A stretch of 27,083 nucleotides of DNA from Chloroflexota bacterium. GTDB taxonomy: Bacteria > Chloroflexota > Limnocylindria > Limnocylindrales > CSP1-4. Below, piece after piece: positions 1-8,660 of the stretch (positions within the stretch are counted from its first letter, which is position 1; each line of letters starts with the position of its first letter). Location of the stretch: assembly GCA_015661135.1 (NCBI GenBank), contig JACVXW010000020.1, forward strand, positions 1-27,083, written 5' to 3'. A program made the position numbers and the translations under genes. The notes under the pieces were generated by a model. That model ran no database searches. It saw nothing but the letters and a program-made list of their open reading frames with translations, and was not told the DNA's origin.

Positions 1-1280
1 GCCTCGATGTTCTCATACCCTCGCCGGACGTGGTGTCCGCCGTGGATCACGGACGTTCCCGTCGCCGCGAGCGCGGCGAGGATGAGCGACGCGCCGGCCC
101 GGAGGTCGGAGATGTCCACCTCCGCGCCCACCAGCCGGGCGGGACCCTCGATGATCGCATGGTGGGCGTCCGCCATCGTCACCGACGCGCCCATCTTGCG
201 AAGCTCGGCCAGCCACTCGAGGCGGTCCTCGAAGATCGCCTCGTGGACGTTGGACCGGCCGTTCGCCTGGGTGAGGAGCACGCTCAGCGGCGGCTGGAGG
301 TCCGTGGCGAGGCCCGGATACGGTGCGGTCTCGATGTCGATCGGCTTGTACGAGCCCGGCCCCACCGCTGTCGCGTCCACGGACAGCGTGTCCGAGCCAC
401 AGCTCACGGCGACGCCCATCCGGCCGAGGCTCTCCACGAGCGCGTCGAGGTGGTCGCACCGGGTCCGCTCCAGCGTCACGGTGCCGCCGGTCATCGCGGC
501 CGCAATGGCGAAGGTGCCGCCTTCGATCCGGTCGGGGACGACATGGTGGTCGGCGCCGCGGAGCCGCTTCTTGCCGTGGACCTCGATCGTGTCCGGCGTC
601 GTGCGCGTGACGTCCGCGCCCATCTTGCGGAGGAACTCGATCAGGTCGTCCACCTCCGGCTCCTGCGCGGCCGGGCGGATCACCGTGTGCCCGTCGGCGA
701 GCGTCGCCGCGAGCATCGCATTTTCGGTGCCCATGACGGACACGAACGGAAAGGTGACCTCGGCGCCGCGGAGGCGCCCGGGCGACTTGGCGTAGTAGTA
801 GCCGTAGCGGTAATGGATCTCGGCGCCCAGCGCCCGCATCGCGTCCACGTGGAGGTCCACCGGCCGCCGACCGATCCGGTCGCCGCCGGGGTTGCTGATG
901 ATGACCTCGCCGAAGCGGGTCAGGATGGGGCCGAGGAGCATGAAGCTGGCCCGCATCTTGGCGGCCGCCTCGAGCGGCACGAACAGCCAGTCCACGTCCC
1001 CGGCCGAGACCTCGTAGGTGTTCGCCGCAGGGTGGTCCACCACGACGCCCAGGTCGCGCAGCGTCTCGGCCATGACCCGCACGTCCTCGATCTCCGGGAC
1101 GTTTGTGAACCGACAGCGCTCGCCGGTCAGGACGGCGGCGGCGAGGAGCTTGAGGGCCGCGTTCTTGGCGCCGGCCACGGCGATCGTCCCGTGCAAGGCG
1201 ACCCCGCCCGTGACGCGGAAGACCTCCCTCGGAACCGGTTGAGGGACGTACTCCCAGTGGAACGGTCGCGGGTCAGCCAC
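1..1280 (-). CDS. murA: UDP-N-acetylglucosamine 1-carboxyvinyltransferase MurA (3' end cut by window)
   Basis: This gene encodes the cytoplasmic enzyme that transfers enolpyruvate from PEP to UDP-GlcNAc, the first committed step of peptidoglycan synthesis. The reading frame runs from a GTG at 1280 off the window edge and shows the EPSP-synthase-like fold signatures: AGAKNAALKLLAA near residue 36 (Lys39-Asn40 substrate site), the catalytic loop NPGGDRIGRRPVDLH near residue 130, and AAPYPGLATDLQ-like and HDHRRGYENIE-like C-terminal motifs. About 426 codons are present against a usual 420-430, so only roughly 15-20 codons are missing. The loop residue that is Cys115 in E. coli MurA is Asp here (codon 879-881), the change known to make MurA insensitive to fosfomycin. 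The GTG lies 2 bases after the atpC stop with no strong Shine-Dalgarno sequence, so coupling to atpC is likely. The start is less certain than the identity. Confidence 0.95.
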   Translation of the reverse strand, partial: MADPRPFHWEYVPQPVPREVFRVTGGVALHGTIAVAGAKNAALKLLAAAVLTGERCRFTNVPEIEDVRVMAETLRDLGVVVDHPAANTYEVSAGDVDWLFVPLEAAAKMRASFMLLGPILTRFGEVIISNPGGDRIGRRPVDLHVDAMRALGAEIHYRYGYYYAKSPGRLRGAEVTFPFVSVMGTENAMLAATLADGHTVIRPAAQEPEVDDLIEFLRKMGADVTRTTPDTIEVHGKKRLRGADHHVVPDRIEGGTFAIAAAMTGGTVTLERTRCDHLDALVESLGRMGVAVSCGSDTLSVDATAVGPGSYKPIDIETAPYPGLATDLQPPLSVLLTQANGRSNVHEAIFEDRLEWLAELRKMGASVTMADAHHAIIEGPARLVGAEVDISDLRAGASLILAALAATGTSVIHGGHHVRRGYENIE

Positions 1281-1282
1281 CG

Positions 1283-1714
1283 TCAGCCATGGCTCCGGGG
1301 GCGGCCCTCCCGGTGCCGGCGTTCGGCAACACGCTGGCGAAGGAGCGCGACCTGGAGCGCGCCCCTGGCAGCCGCGAGGTCCGCGCCCTCGTGGAACCCG
1401 CCCTCGAGGGCCTTCTCGGCCTCGCGACGGGCCTCGGCGGCCTTCTCGAGGTCGATCTCGGCGGCCATGTCGGCCATCTCGGCCATGACCACGACCTTGT
1501 CCGGGCGGACCTGGAGGAATCCCCCGACGATCGCAAACGACTCGACCTCCGTGCCCTTCCGGATCCGGAGCTCGCCCAGGCCCAGCATGGACACGAGCGG
1601 CGCGTGGTGCGGGAGCACGCCGAGCTCGCCTTCGCTCCCGGGCAGGACCACGCCGTCCACGGTGTCGCGGTAGGCCAGCTTCTCCGGCGTCACGATCTCC
1701 AGCAGGAGTGGCAT
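1283..1714 (-). CDS. atpC: F1Fo ATP synthase epsilon subunit
   Basis: This encodes the epsilon subunit of the F1 central stalk, which couples rotation to catalysis and inhibits ATP hydrolysis. The 143-residue length is normal. The N-terminal beta-sandwich is clear (LEIVTPEKLAYRDTVDGVVLPGSEGELGVLPHHAPL-type opening, with the conserved GELGVLP.HAPL segment at about residues 29-41). The C-terminal part, from about residue 85, is the two-helix hairpin, rich in Ala, Glu and Arg. It follows atpD by 5 bases and is the last atp gene, with murA beginning 2 bases later, so murA is probably read on the same transcript. Confidence 0.96.
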   Translation of the reverse strand: MPLLLEIVTPEKLAYRDTVDGVVLPGSEGELGVLPHHAPLVSMLGLGELRIRKGTEVESFAIVGGFLQVRPDKVVVMAEMADMAAEIDLEKAAEARREAEKALEGGFHEGADLAAARGALQVALLRQRVAERRHREGRPRSHG

Positions 1715-1719
1715 GCCGG

Positions 1720-3132
1720 TCAGCCTGCCAGCTTCGCCGCGTTCGCCCGCACGTCGTCGATCGTGCCGGCCAGGAAGAACGCCTGCTCGGGCAGGGTGTC
1801 CACGTTGCCGTCCAGGATCTCCTTGAACGATGCGACGGTGTCCTTGATCGAGACGTAGACGCCGGGCCGGCCGGTGAAGACCTCGCCCACGAAGAACGGC
1901 TGGCTCATGAACCGCTGGAGGCGCCGAGCGCGGGCCACCGTGGACTTGTCATCCTCGCTGAGCTCGTCCACGCCGAGGATGGCGATGATCTGCTCGAGGT
2001 CCTGGTAGCGCTGCAGGACGCGCTGCGTCTCGCGCGCCACGTCGTAGTGCTCCTGGCCCACGATCAGCGGGTCCAGGACCCGTGACGTGGAGGTCAGCGG
2101 GTCCACAGCCGGGTAGATGCCCAGCTCGGCGATGCTCCGCTCCAGGCGGATCGTGGAGTCGAGGTGGCCGAAGGTCGTCGCCGGCGCCGGGTCCGTGTAG
2201 TCGTCCGCCGGGACGAAGACAGCCTGGAGCGAGGTGATGGAGCCCTTCTTGGTGGACGTGATCCGCTCCTGGAGGGCGGCCATCTCGGTCGCCAGGTTGG
2301 GCTGGTACCCAACGGCCGAGGGCATCCGGCCGAGGAGCGCGGAGACCTCCGAGCCGGCCTGCGTGAACCGGAAGATGTTGTCGATGAAGAGGAGGACGTC
2401 GCGGCCCTCCTCGTCGCGGAAGTACTCGGCCATCGTCAGGCCGGTCAGGCCCACCCGCTGGCGGGCGCCCGGCGGCTCGTTCATCTGGCCGAAGACGAAG
2501 GCCGTCTTGGCGATGACGCCCGACTCTGTCATCTCGTGGATGAGGTCGTTGCCCTCGCGGCTGCGCTCGCCGACGCCGGCGAACACGGAGACGCCGGCGT
2601 GCTCCTGGGCCACGTTCCTGATCAGTTCCTGGATGATGACGGTCTTGCCGACGCCGGCACCGCCGAAGATCCCGATCTTGCCGCCCTTCCGGAACGGGCA
2701 GATGAGGTCGATGACCTTGAGGCCGGTTTCGAAGACCTCGACCTCGGTGGACTGCTCGGCGAAGGCCGGTGCGGTCCGGTGGATCGGGAGGTTCGTCGGG
2801 GAAATGACGTCACCCTTGCCGTCGATCGGCTTGCCGAGGACGTCAAAGACGCGCCCGAGGGTGGCCTCACCGACCGGCACGGTGATCGGCGCGCCTGTGT
2901 CGTGGGCGGCGCCGCCGCGGGGCAGGCCGTCCGTGGTCGTCATGGCGACGGCCCGGACCCAGTTGTTGCCGAGGTGCTGCTGGACTTCGCAGGTGAGCGG
3001 GCCCTGGCCGGCTCGCTCCAGCTCCACGGCGTTGTAGATGGCCGGCAGCCGGCCGGCCGGGAACTCGATGTCGACGACGGGGCCCGTGATCTGGATCACG
3101 CGGCCGATCGCGGGAGCGGTGGCGGTCGCCAT
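1720..3132 (-). CDS. atpD: F1Fo ATP synthase beta subunit (catalytic)
   Basis: This is the catalytic beta subunit of F1; alternating alpha and beta subunits form the hexamer that makes ATP from ADP and phosphate. The 470-residue protein has the N-terminal beta-barrel (GRVIQITGPVVDIEFP), the Walker A loop GGAGVGKT at residues 157-164, the GERSREGNDL segment, Walker B-type VLLFIDNIFRFTQAG, and the DELSEDDK form of the DELSEED lever near residue 385. All catalytic motifs are intact. A GAGGAGG ribosome site lies about 12 bases before the ATG, and atpG ends 29 bases upstream. Confidence 0.98.
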   Translation of the reverse strand: MATATAPAIGRVIQITGPVVDIEFPAGRLPAIYNAVELERAGQGPLTCEVQQHLGNNWVRAVAMTTTDGLPRGGAAHDTGAPITVPVGEATLGRVFDVLGKPIDGKGDVISPTNLPIHRTAPAFAEQSTEVEVFETGLKVIDLICPFRKGGKIGIFGGAGVGKTVIIQELIRNVAQEHAGVSVFAGVGERSREGNDLIHEMTESGVIAKTAFVFGQMNEPPGARQRVGLTGLTMAEYFRDEEGRDVLLFIDNIFRFTQAGSEVSALLGRMPSAVGYQPNLATEMAALQERITSTKKGSITSLQAVFVPADDYTDPAPATTFGHLDSTIRLERSIAELGIYPAVDPLTSTSRVLDPLIVGQEHYDVARETQRVLQRYQDLEQIIAILGVDELSEDDKSTVARARRLQRFMSQPFFVGEVFTGRPGVYVSIKDTVASFKEILDGNVDTLPEQAFFLAGTIDDVRANAAKLAG

Positions 3133-3161
3133 GGTGTCTTGCTGCCTCCTCGTGTGCGCCG

Positions 3162-4013
3162 TCAGCGGGCCTGGGCGCCGGTTGCGATCTCGATCATCTC
3201 GCGGGTGATGTTGGCCTGGCGGACCTTGTTGTAGGCGAGGGTGTACTCGCCGATCAGATCGTCCGCGTTCTCGGTGGCGTTCTTCATGGCGACCATACGG
3301 GACGATTCCTCGGAAGCCTTTGCTTCGAGGACCGCCTGGAAGAGCCGCGCGGCCACGTAGCGGGGGAGCAGCTGCTCCAGGACCGCGGCGGGGCCGGGCT
3401 CGAAGATGAACTGGTTCCCCGGGATGCCCTCCGTGTCCTGGGCGGGCTGGACGGGCAGGAGCGTCTCCATCGTGGGCCGCTGGACCAGCGTGGAGACGAA
3501 CCGTGGGTAGACGATGTCGATCCGCCCGAAGGCACCGGCCACGAACCCGTCCGTGACGAGGCGGGCGAGCGGGATGACGTCGGCGAAGGACGGCCGATCC
3601 CCGAACCCGGCGAAGTGGGCCTCGAGCGGCACCCGGGCGCGGCGCATCGCGTCACGCCCCTTGCGGCCGACGCTGACCACGGCAAGGTCGCCGGGGTGCT
3701 CGGTGATGGCCCGGGCCACGAACCGGATCGTGTTGGTGTTGAGGGGTCCGGCCAGGCCGCGGTCCGAGGTGAACAGCACGATCAGGCGCTTCCCGCCTTC
3801 GCGAGCCGCGAGCAGCGGGTGCTCATCCTGGCCGAGGACCGCGGCAAGGTCGGCGAGGACCTCGTCGATCTTCTCCGAGTACGGTCGCGCGGCGAGCGTC
3901 GAGTCCTGGGCGCGCTTGAGCTTGGACGCGGCCACGAACTGCATGGCCCTCGTGATCTGCTTGATCCGGCCGACGTCGCGGATACGGCGGCGAATGTCCC
4001 TCTGGCTAGCCAT
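3162..4013 (-). CDS. atpG: F1Fo ATP synthase gamma subunit
   Basis: This encodes the gamma subunit, the rotating shaft inside the alpha3-beta3 hexamer. The 283-residue protein starts with the conserved N-terminal helix (MASQRDIRRRIRDVGRIKQI, then TRAMQFVAASKL) and ends with the matching C-terminal helix (NATENADDLIGEYTLAYNK...ITREMIEIATGAQA). An in-frame upstream start 17 codons earlier exists, but the family alignment and the GGAGG seven bases before the ATG at 4013 fix the start there. The ribosome site sits inside a perfect 12-base palindrome (GGAGGGCCCTCC, 4014-4025), which might fold and hide it. Unusually, 300 bases separate this gene from atpA. Confidence 0.97.
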   Translation of the reverse strand: MASQRDIRRRIRDVGRIKQITRAMQFVAASKLKRAQDSTLAARPYSEKIDEVLADLAAVLGQDEHPLLAAREGGKRLIVLFTSDRGLAGPLNTNTIRFVARAITEHPGDLAVVSVGRKGRDAMRRARVPLEAHFAGFGDRPSFADVIPLARLVTDGFVAGAFGRIDIVYPRFVSTLVQRPTMETLLPVQPAQDTEGIPGNQFIFEPGPAAVLEQLLPRYVAARLFQAVLEAKASEESSRMVAMKNATENADDLIGEYTLAYNKVRQANITREMIEIATGAQAR

Positions 4014-4042
4014 GGAGGGCCCTCCGGAATGAGCGCCGATCC

Positions 4043-4073
4043 AGGTTGACCCAAGCCGCGGCAAGGTTGACCC
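4043..4073. repeat. 10-base direct repeat AGGTTGACCC, two copies 21 bases apart
   Basis: AGGTTGACCC occurs at 4043-4052 and again at 4064-4073. The start-to-start distance of 21 bases is two helical turns, placing both copies on the same DNA face about 30-60 bases ahead of atpG. This spacing is typical of a tandem binding site for a protein, but no function can be assigned from sequence. Confidence 0.6.
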
Positions 4074-4087
4074 GGGCTGCGTCAGAT

Positions 4088-4278
4088 ACGACTCCGGATC
4101 GTGGTAGACGACCGATTGTCACGCCCCGGACTGGTGGTCCAGCCTCTTCGAGCACGGATCGAACGAACCTGACCGGGCCGGCCTGGTGATCAGGGCGCCA
4201 CGCCGCGGCTACCACGACCCCGGGTCGTAGGTGACAGCCATCCGAGACGATCGGGCCGTTACTACGAACCCCGATCGT
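4088..4278. repeat. Three copies of a 15-base dyad motif ACGA-N7-TCGT in the atpA-atpG gap
   Basis: The plus strand reads ACGACTCCGGATCGT at 4088-4102, ACGACCCCGGGTCGT at 4214-4228 and ACGAACCCCGATCGT at 4264-4278. Each has ACGA and TCGT half-sites around a CCG-containing centre. Similarity extends outward, with TAC-like bases before copies 2 and 3 and GG/GTG-like bases after. Start-to-start distances are 126 and 50 bases. They could be protein operators or, as RNA, small hairpins. Confidence 0.7.
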
Positions 4279-4313
4279 ACGTGGGGTCCGCCTGCCACGG
4301 CCGCCATCGCTGC

Positions 4314-5846
<1,533 letters not shown>

Positions 5847-5906
5847 CGGTTCTCCGTATCGGGCGCGACCGGCCCGCTGGTGCCCCGCCACGGCGGGACG
5901 TTTGGG

Positions 5907-6452
5907 CTAGCGCGTTCCCTGCACGAGTTGATTGCGCAGGCGCTCCAGCCGCCCGCGCACGCTGGCGTCGAGCAGCGTGTCACCAACGCGGATGGTGAGC
6001 CCGCCGATGAGCGCGTCGTCGACCTCCGAGCGGAGATCGACGTCTCCCCCGACCATCGTTTCGACCCGGGCCCGGAGGGCGGCGGTCTCATCGGCGGTCA
6101 GGGACTGGGCGCTCGTGACGACGGCCGCCACGATCCCCCGCTGGCGGTTGAGCAGGCGGGTGTACTCCGCGGCGATCGCCGGGAGGCTGCTGAAGCGGCC
6201 CCGACGGGCCAGCAGGCGGGCGAGGTTGAGGGTGCCCGTGGCAACCCGGCCCTCGAGGAGCCGGTCCACGGTGGAGAGGCGATCCGCATGCGGGATCGCC
6301 GGGCTGTCCACTACCCGGGTGACGCGCTGGTCGGCGGCGAACCGCGCGGCGAGGGCGAGCCCGTCCGCCCACGCATCGAGCGCGGCATCACGCGTGGCCA
6401 GCTCGAATGCGGCCTCGGCGTAGCGGCGCGCGGCGGTGGTGGGCCTGGCCAT
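5907..6452 (-). CDS. atpH: F1Fo ATP synthase delta subunit
   Basis: This encodes the delta subunit (OSCP homologue) that joins the top of F1 to the peripheral b-subunit stalk. The 181-residue length is normal. The N-terminal helical domain opens with ARRYAEAAFELA, and the C-terminal domain ends with the family signature: DLRSEVDDALIGGLTIRVGDTLLDASVRGRLERLR. Its ATG overlaps the atpF stop by one base (TGATG), so the two are probably translationally coupled. Confidence 0.95.
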   Translation of the reverse strand: MARPTTAARRYAEAAFELATRDAALDAWADGLALAARFAADQRVTRVVDSPAIPHADRLSTVDRLLEGRVATGTLNLARLLARRGRFSSLPAIAAEYTRLLNRQRGIVAAVVTSAQSLTADETAALRARVETMVGGDVDLRSEVDDALIGGLTIRVGDTLLDASVRGRLERLRNQLVQGTR

Positions 6453-7024
6453 CAGTTGCGGGCGTCCCCGCCGGCCGACTCCCGGAGGAACTCGTCCACG
6501 AGGCGGCGCTGTCGATCGCCGGTCATCGATTCGCCGACGACCTTGCCGGCCGCGGCGAGGGCAAGATCGGCGACCTCGGCCCGGAGGTCCGAGATGGCCC
6601 GCTGCTTCTCCGCGTTGATGTCGTTGGCGGCACGCTCGCGCAGCCGCTCCAGGTCCGCGCGGGTGGCCGCGATGTCCGCCTCGCGCGTCTCCGTGGCGAC
6701 CTTCTGGGCACGGGCCAGGATGTCGTTCGCCTCCCGGCGTGCCTCGGCCAGCGTGGCCAGGCGCTCCTGCTCCGCTCGTTCCCGATCGCCGCGCGCCTGC
6801 TCGGCATCCTTGAGCCCCTGCTCGATGCGCTCGCGCCGGGCGGTCAGCAACCGCGAGACCGGCCCGAACGCGATGAGTCGCAGGATGAACAGGAAGAACA
6901 GGAAGTTCGCCGATGACACGACGATCCAGAACCAGTTGATGGCGAGGCCGCCCGATTCGGCCTCCTCGGCGGCGAGCCGAATGGCGTCGCCAGCCGCGGG
7001 AGCCAGGAAGGCGAGGAAATCCAC
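6452..7024 (-). CDS. atpF: F1Fo ATP synthase b subunit
   Basis: This encodes the peripheral-stalk b subunit. The 190-residue protein has a single membrane helix at about residues 29-50 (NWFWIVVSSANFLFFLFILR). A long charged helix follows that can form a right-handed coiled coil, with repeated Arg, Glu and Ala and the QVATETREADIAATRADLE-like stretch near residue 115. About 28 residues precede the membrane helix, a little longer than in E. coli. The start is GTG, 16 bases after atpE. Only one b-type gene is seen. Confidence 0.94.
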   Translation of the reverse strand: MDFLAFLAPAAGDAIRLAAEEAESGGLAINWFWIVVSSANFLFFLFILRLIAFGPVSRLLTARRERIEQGLKDAEQARGDRERAEQERLATLAEARREANDILARAQKVATETREADIAATRADLERLRERAANDINAEKQRAISDLRAEVADLALAAAGKVVGESMTGDRQRRLVDEFLRESAGGDARN

Positions 7025-7040
7025 GTCGGAGTTCCGCCGG

Positions 7041-7253
7041 CTACTTGAGCAGGATGATGAGGACGCCCAGGACGAAGGCGAAGATGCCGAGTCCTTCGGC
7101 GAAGACCGCGCCGAGGATGAAGTTCTGGCGGATCACGTTCGCGGCGTCGGGGTTGCGCCCGATGGCCGTCGTCGTGAGGCCGGTCAGGATGCCGATGCCG
7201 ATGCCCGGCCCGATGATGCCGAAGGCCGCCAGGCCCGCACCGATGAGTTCCAT
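7041..7253 (-). CDS. atpE: F1Fo ATP synthase c subunit (proton type)
   Basis: This encodes the 70-residue c subunit whose ring carries ions through the membrane. Two hydrophobic helices flank the polar loop GRNPDA near residue 34. Helix 1 carries the glycine-rich GPGIGIGILTG packing motif, and helix 2 carries the carboxylate Glu53 in FAEGLGIF. Sodium-type rings need Gln in helix 1 and Ser/Thr right after the Glu; here those positions are Ile and Gly, so proton coupling is inferred. A strong AGGAGG site lies 12 bases before the ATG, fitting the high copy number of this subunit. Confidence 0.97.
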   Translation of the reverse strand: MELIGAGLAAFGIIGPGIGIGILTGLTTTAIGRNPDAANVIRQNFILGAVFAEGLGIFAFVLGVLIILLK

Positions 7254-7285
7254 GCCGTTCCTACCTCCTACTGGTTGACCAGATG

Positions 7286-8263
7286 CTACGCGGCAGCTGC
7301 CGCAGGGTGTGCCTCGTGTGAAGCCGATGCGGTCGCTTCGTGCGACTCATGCTCGCCGCCCTCGTGTCCCTCGATCGCGAGGAGGGTGAACATCATCGTC
7401 AGGATGGAGAAGACCAGGGCCTGCATGAAGCCGACGAAGACCTCCAGGCCCAGGAAGGCGACCGGCGCGACGACCACGAGGAGCCCGGTCATGACCCCGA
7501 GCACGAGCTCCCCGCCATAGATGTTGGCGAAGAGTCGAAGCGACAGGGTCAGGAGCTTGAAGAACTCCAGGAAGAACTCCAGGACGCCGACGAACAGGTC
7601 AATGACCCCGTCGAAGGGACTCCGCTTGAAGCCGCGCAGACTGAAGAACTTGCCGAGGTAGCCGCGCACGCCCAGGCGCCGGACGCCCTCGACGTGGAAG
7701 GTGGTGAAGCTGACGAGGGCCAGGCCCAGGGTCACGTTGATGTCGCTCGTGGGGGCGCGCAGGAACTCCACCTTCCCGACGAACGGCATCAGGCCGCTCC
7801 AGTTCGAGAAGATGATGAACAGGAACAGCCCCAGGAAGAGCGGAACGTAGCGCCGGCCGGCGGGACCGCCGAGCGATTCGGCGAAGCCGCTGAGGCCCTC
7901 GTACATGAACTCGAAGACGTTCTGGGCGCCGCGCGGGATCTCCCGGAGCGTCCTTGTGGCCAGCCAGACGCCCAGGATCACGACGGCCATCACGAGCCAG
8001 GTCGTGAAGATCGTGGAAGTGATCGTGAAGCCGGGCGCGATGGCGAAGAGCTCGTGGGGCGCTAGTTGCTCCAGGTTCTGGAGGATCGCGTCCCTCGGGA
8101 ACTGGTAGGCGCCACCGGTCGGCGAGACGGGCGGGGCGAGGAATGCGGCGGCGACGTCCAGGGCAATCACGGCGGCAATGCCGAGCAGCACCTTGCGACG
8201 GGTCGTCATCCCGCGCCGCGTGGCCGTGGTTGCCGCTGCTTCGGTTGCCGCTGCTTCCGCCAT
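7286..8263 (-). CDS. atpB: F1Fo ATP synthase a subunit
   Basis: This encodes the membrane a subunit that forms the proton half-channels against the c ring. With the chosen ATG (GGAG seven bases upstream) the protein has 325 residues. It has an N-terminal membrane helix, ITSTIFTTWLVMAVVILGVW, the PLFLGLFLFIIFSNWSGLMP motif and the essential Arg in LLTLSLRLFANIYGGE. It ends in a His/Glu-rich tail (GHEGGEHESHEATASASHEA). A TTG at 8347 would add 28 residues, and a later ATG at 8209 would remove 18. The adjacent atpI ends at 8337, so 73 bases separate the two with the ATG at 8263. Confidence 0.94.
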   Translation of the reverse strand: MAEAAATEAAATTATRRGMTTRRKVLLGIAAVIALDVAAAFLAPPVSPTGGAYQFPRDAILQNLEQLAPHELFAIAPGFTITSTIFTTWLVMAVVILGVWLATRTLREIPRGAQNVFEFMYEGLSGFAESLGGPAGRRYVPLFLGLFLFIIFSNWSGLMPFVGKVEFLRAPTSDINVTLGLALVSFTTFHVEGVRRLGVRGYLGKFFSLRGFKRSPFDGVIDLFVGVLEFFLEFFKLLTLSLRLFANIYGGELVLGVMTGLLVVVAPVAFLGLEVFVGFMQALVFSILTMMFTLLAIEGHEGGEHESHEATASASHEAHPAAAAA

Positions 8264-8336
8264 CCGCTCGCTCCACACAGTTCGAGCGCGGCGTCCGCCG
8301 CGCTCTGCGAGGTCGATCGGCGCCCCGCGCCGTTGG

Positions 8337-8561
8337 TCATTCGTCAAATCGGGCGAGGAACCGGGTCACGAGGACCCAGACCACCCGCGCGCCAAGCCCC
8401 ATCCCGGCAAAGAGACCGCCGAGCGTGACGATGGGAGCGGAACCGAGCTGTGTATCGACCCAGTACCCGATGCCTACGCCCGCCAGCGTCGCGACGAGGA
8501 GGACGAGACCGACTTCCGAGAAGAGGGCGAGGTACGCCCCCGCACGGCCGGGCTCGATCAC
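8337..8561 (-). CDS. atpI: AtpI/AtpZ-type small membrane protein of the ATP synthase operon
   Basis: This small protein of 74 residues has two predicted membrane helices (about residues 16-34 and 43-66). Between them lies the family motif GVGIGYWVDTQLGSAPI, followed by GLFAGMGLGARVV. This matches the AtpI/AtpZ family (often annotated ATPase gene 1), linked to Mg2+ uptake and assembly of the c ring. It starts with GTG, with AGG six bases upstream, and heads the atp gene set. Identity rests on the GxxxGxxxDxxLG motif and position, because the family is short and weakly conserved. Confidence 0.85.
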   Translation of the reverse strand: MIEPGRAGAYLALFSEVGLVLLVATLAGVGIGYWVDTQLGSAPIVTLGGLFAGMGLGARVVWVLVTRFLARFDE

Positions 8562-8584
8562 GCACGACCTGACAAGGCGTGCGG

Positions 8585-8593
8585 AGTATAGCA
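8585..8593 (-). promoter_or_regulatory. Candidate extended -10 promoter for the atp operon
   Basis: On the minus strand TGC immediately precedes TATACT (8590-8585), giving an extended -10 element with a 5-of-6 match to TATAAT. No good -35 lies 16-19 bases upstream, as is common for extended -10 promoters. Transcription would start near 8578, about 17 bases before the atpI GTG. The site lies in the 99-base space between the Pro/Thr-tailed protein gene and atpI. Confidence 0.5.
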
Positions 8594-8660
8594 GGGAGCC
8601 TTCAACGATCGGGCCGGTGGTTGATCGCGCGGTACAGACGCCAGCGATCGAGCCATCACG

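Larger units (their letters stand above)
4014..4313 (-). other. 300-base non-coding gap inside the atp operon, between atpA and atpG
   Basis: Nearly all other atp junctions here are under 65 bases, so this gap stands out. The minus strand is open for 103 codons (4317-4006), but about a third of third-codon positions are A or T, while the neighbours are overwhelmingly G or C there. The hypothetical product is Arg/Pro-rich and unfamiliar, so I treat the stretch as non-coding. It holds three dyad motifs (4088-4102, 4214-4228, 4264-4278), a 10-base direct repeat (4043-4052 and 4064-4073) and a palindrome over the atpG ribosome site. An internal promoter, an attenuator or an RNA element setting subunit stoichiometry are all possible; none is shown. 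Confidence 0.6.

Noticed and set aside
840..860. CCACGTGG-core palindrome considered as another parS.
   Set aside because: It matches the 16-base parS consensus at only about 10 positions and lies inside murA.
8264..8347. Upstream TTG (8347) and out-of-frame ATG (8340) as the atpB start.
   Set aside because: The ATG is in another frame, and the TTG has no good ribosome site, while GGAG precedes the ATG at 8263 by seven bases.
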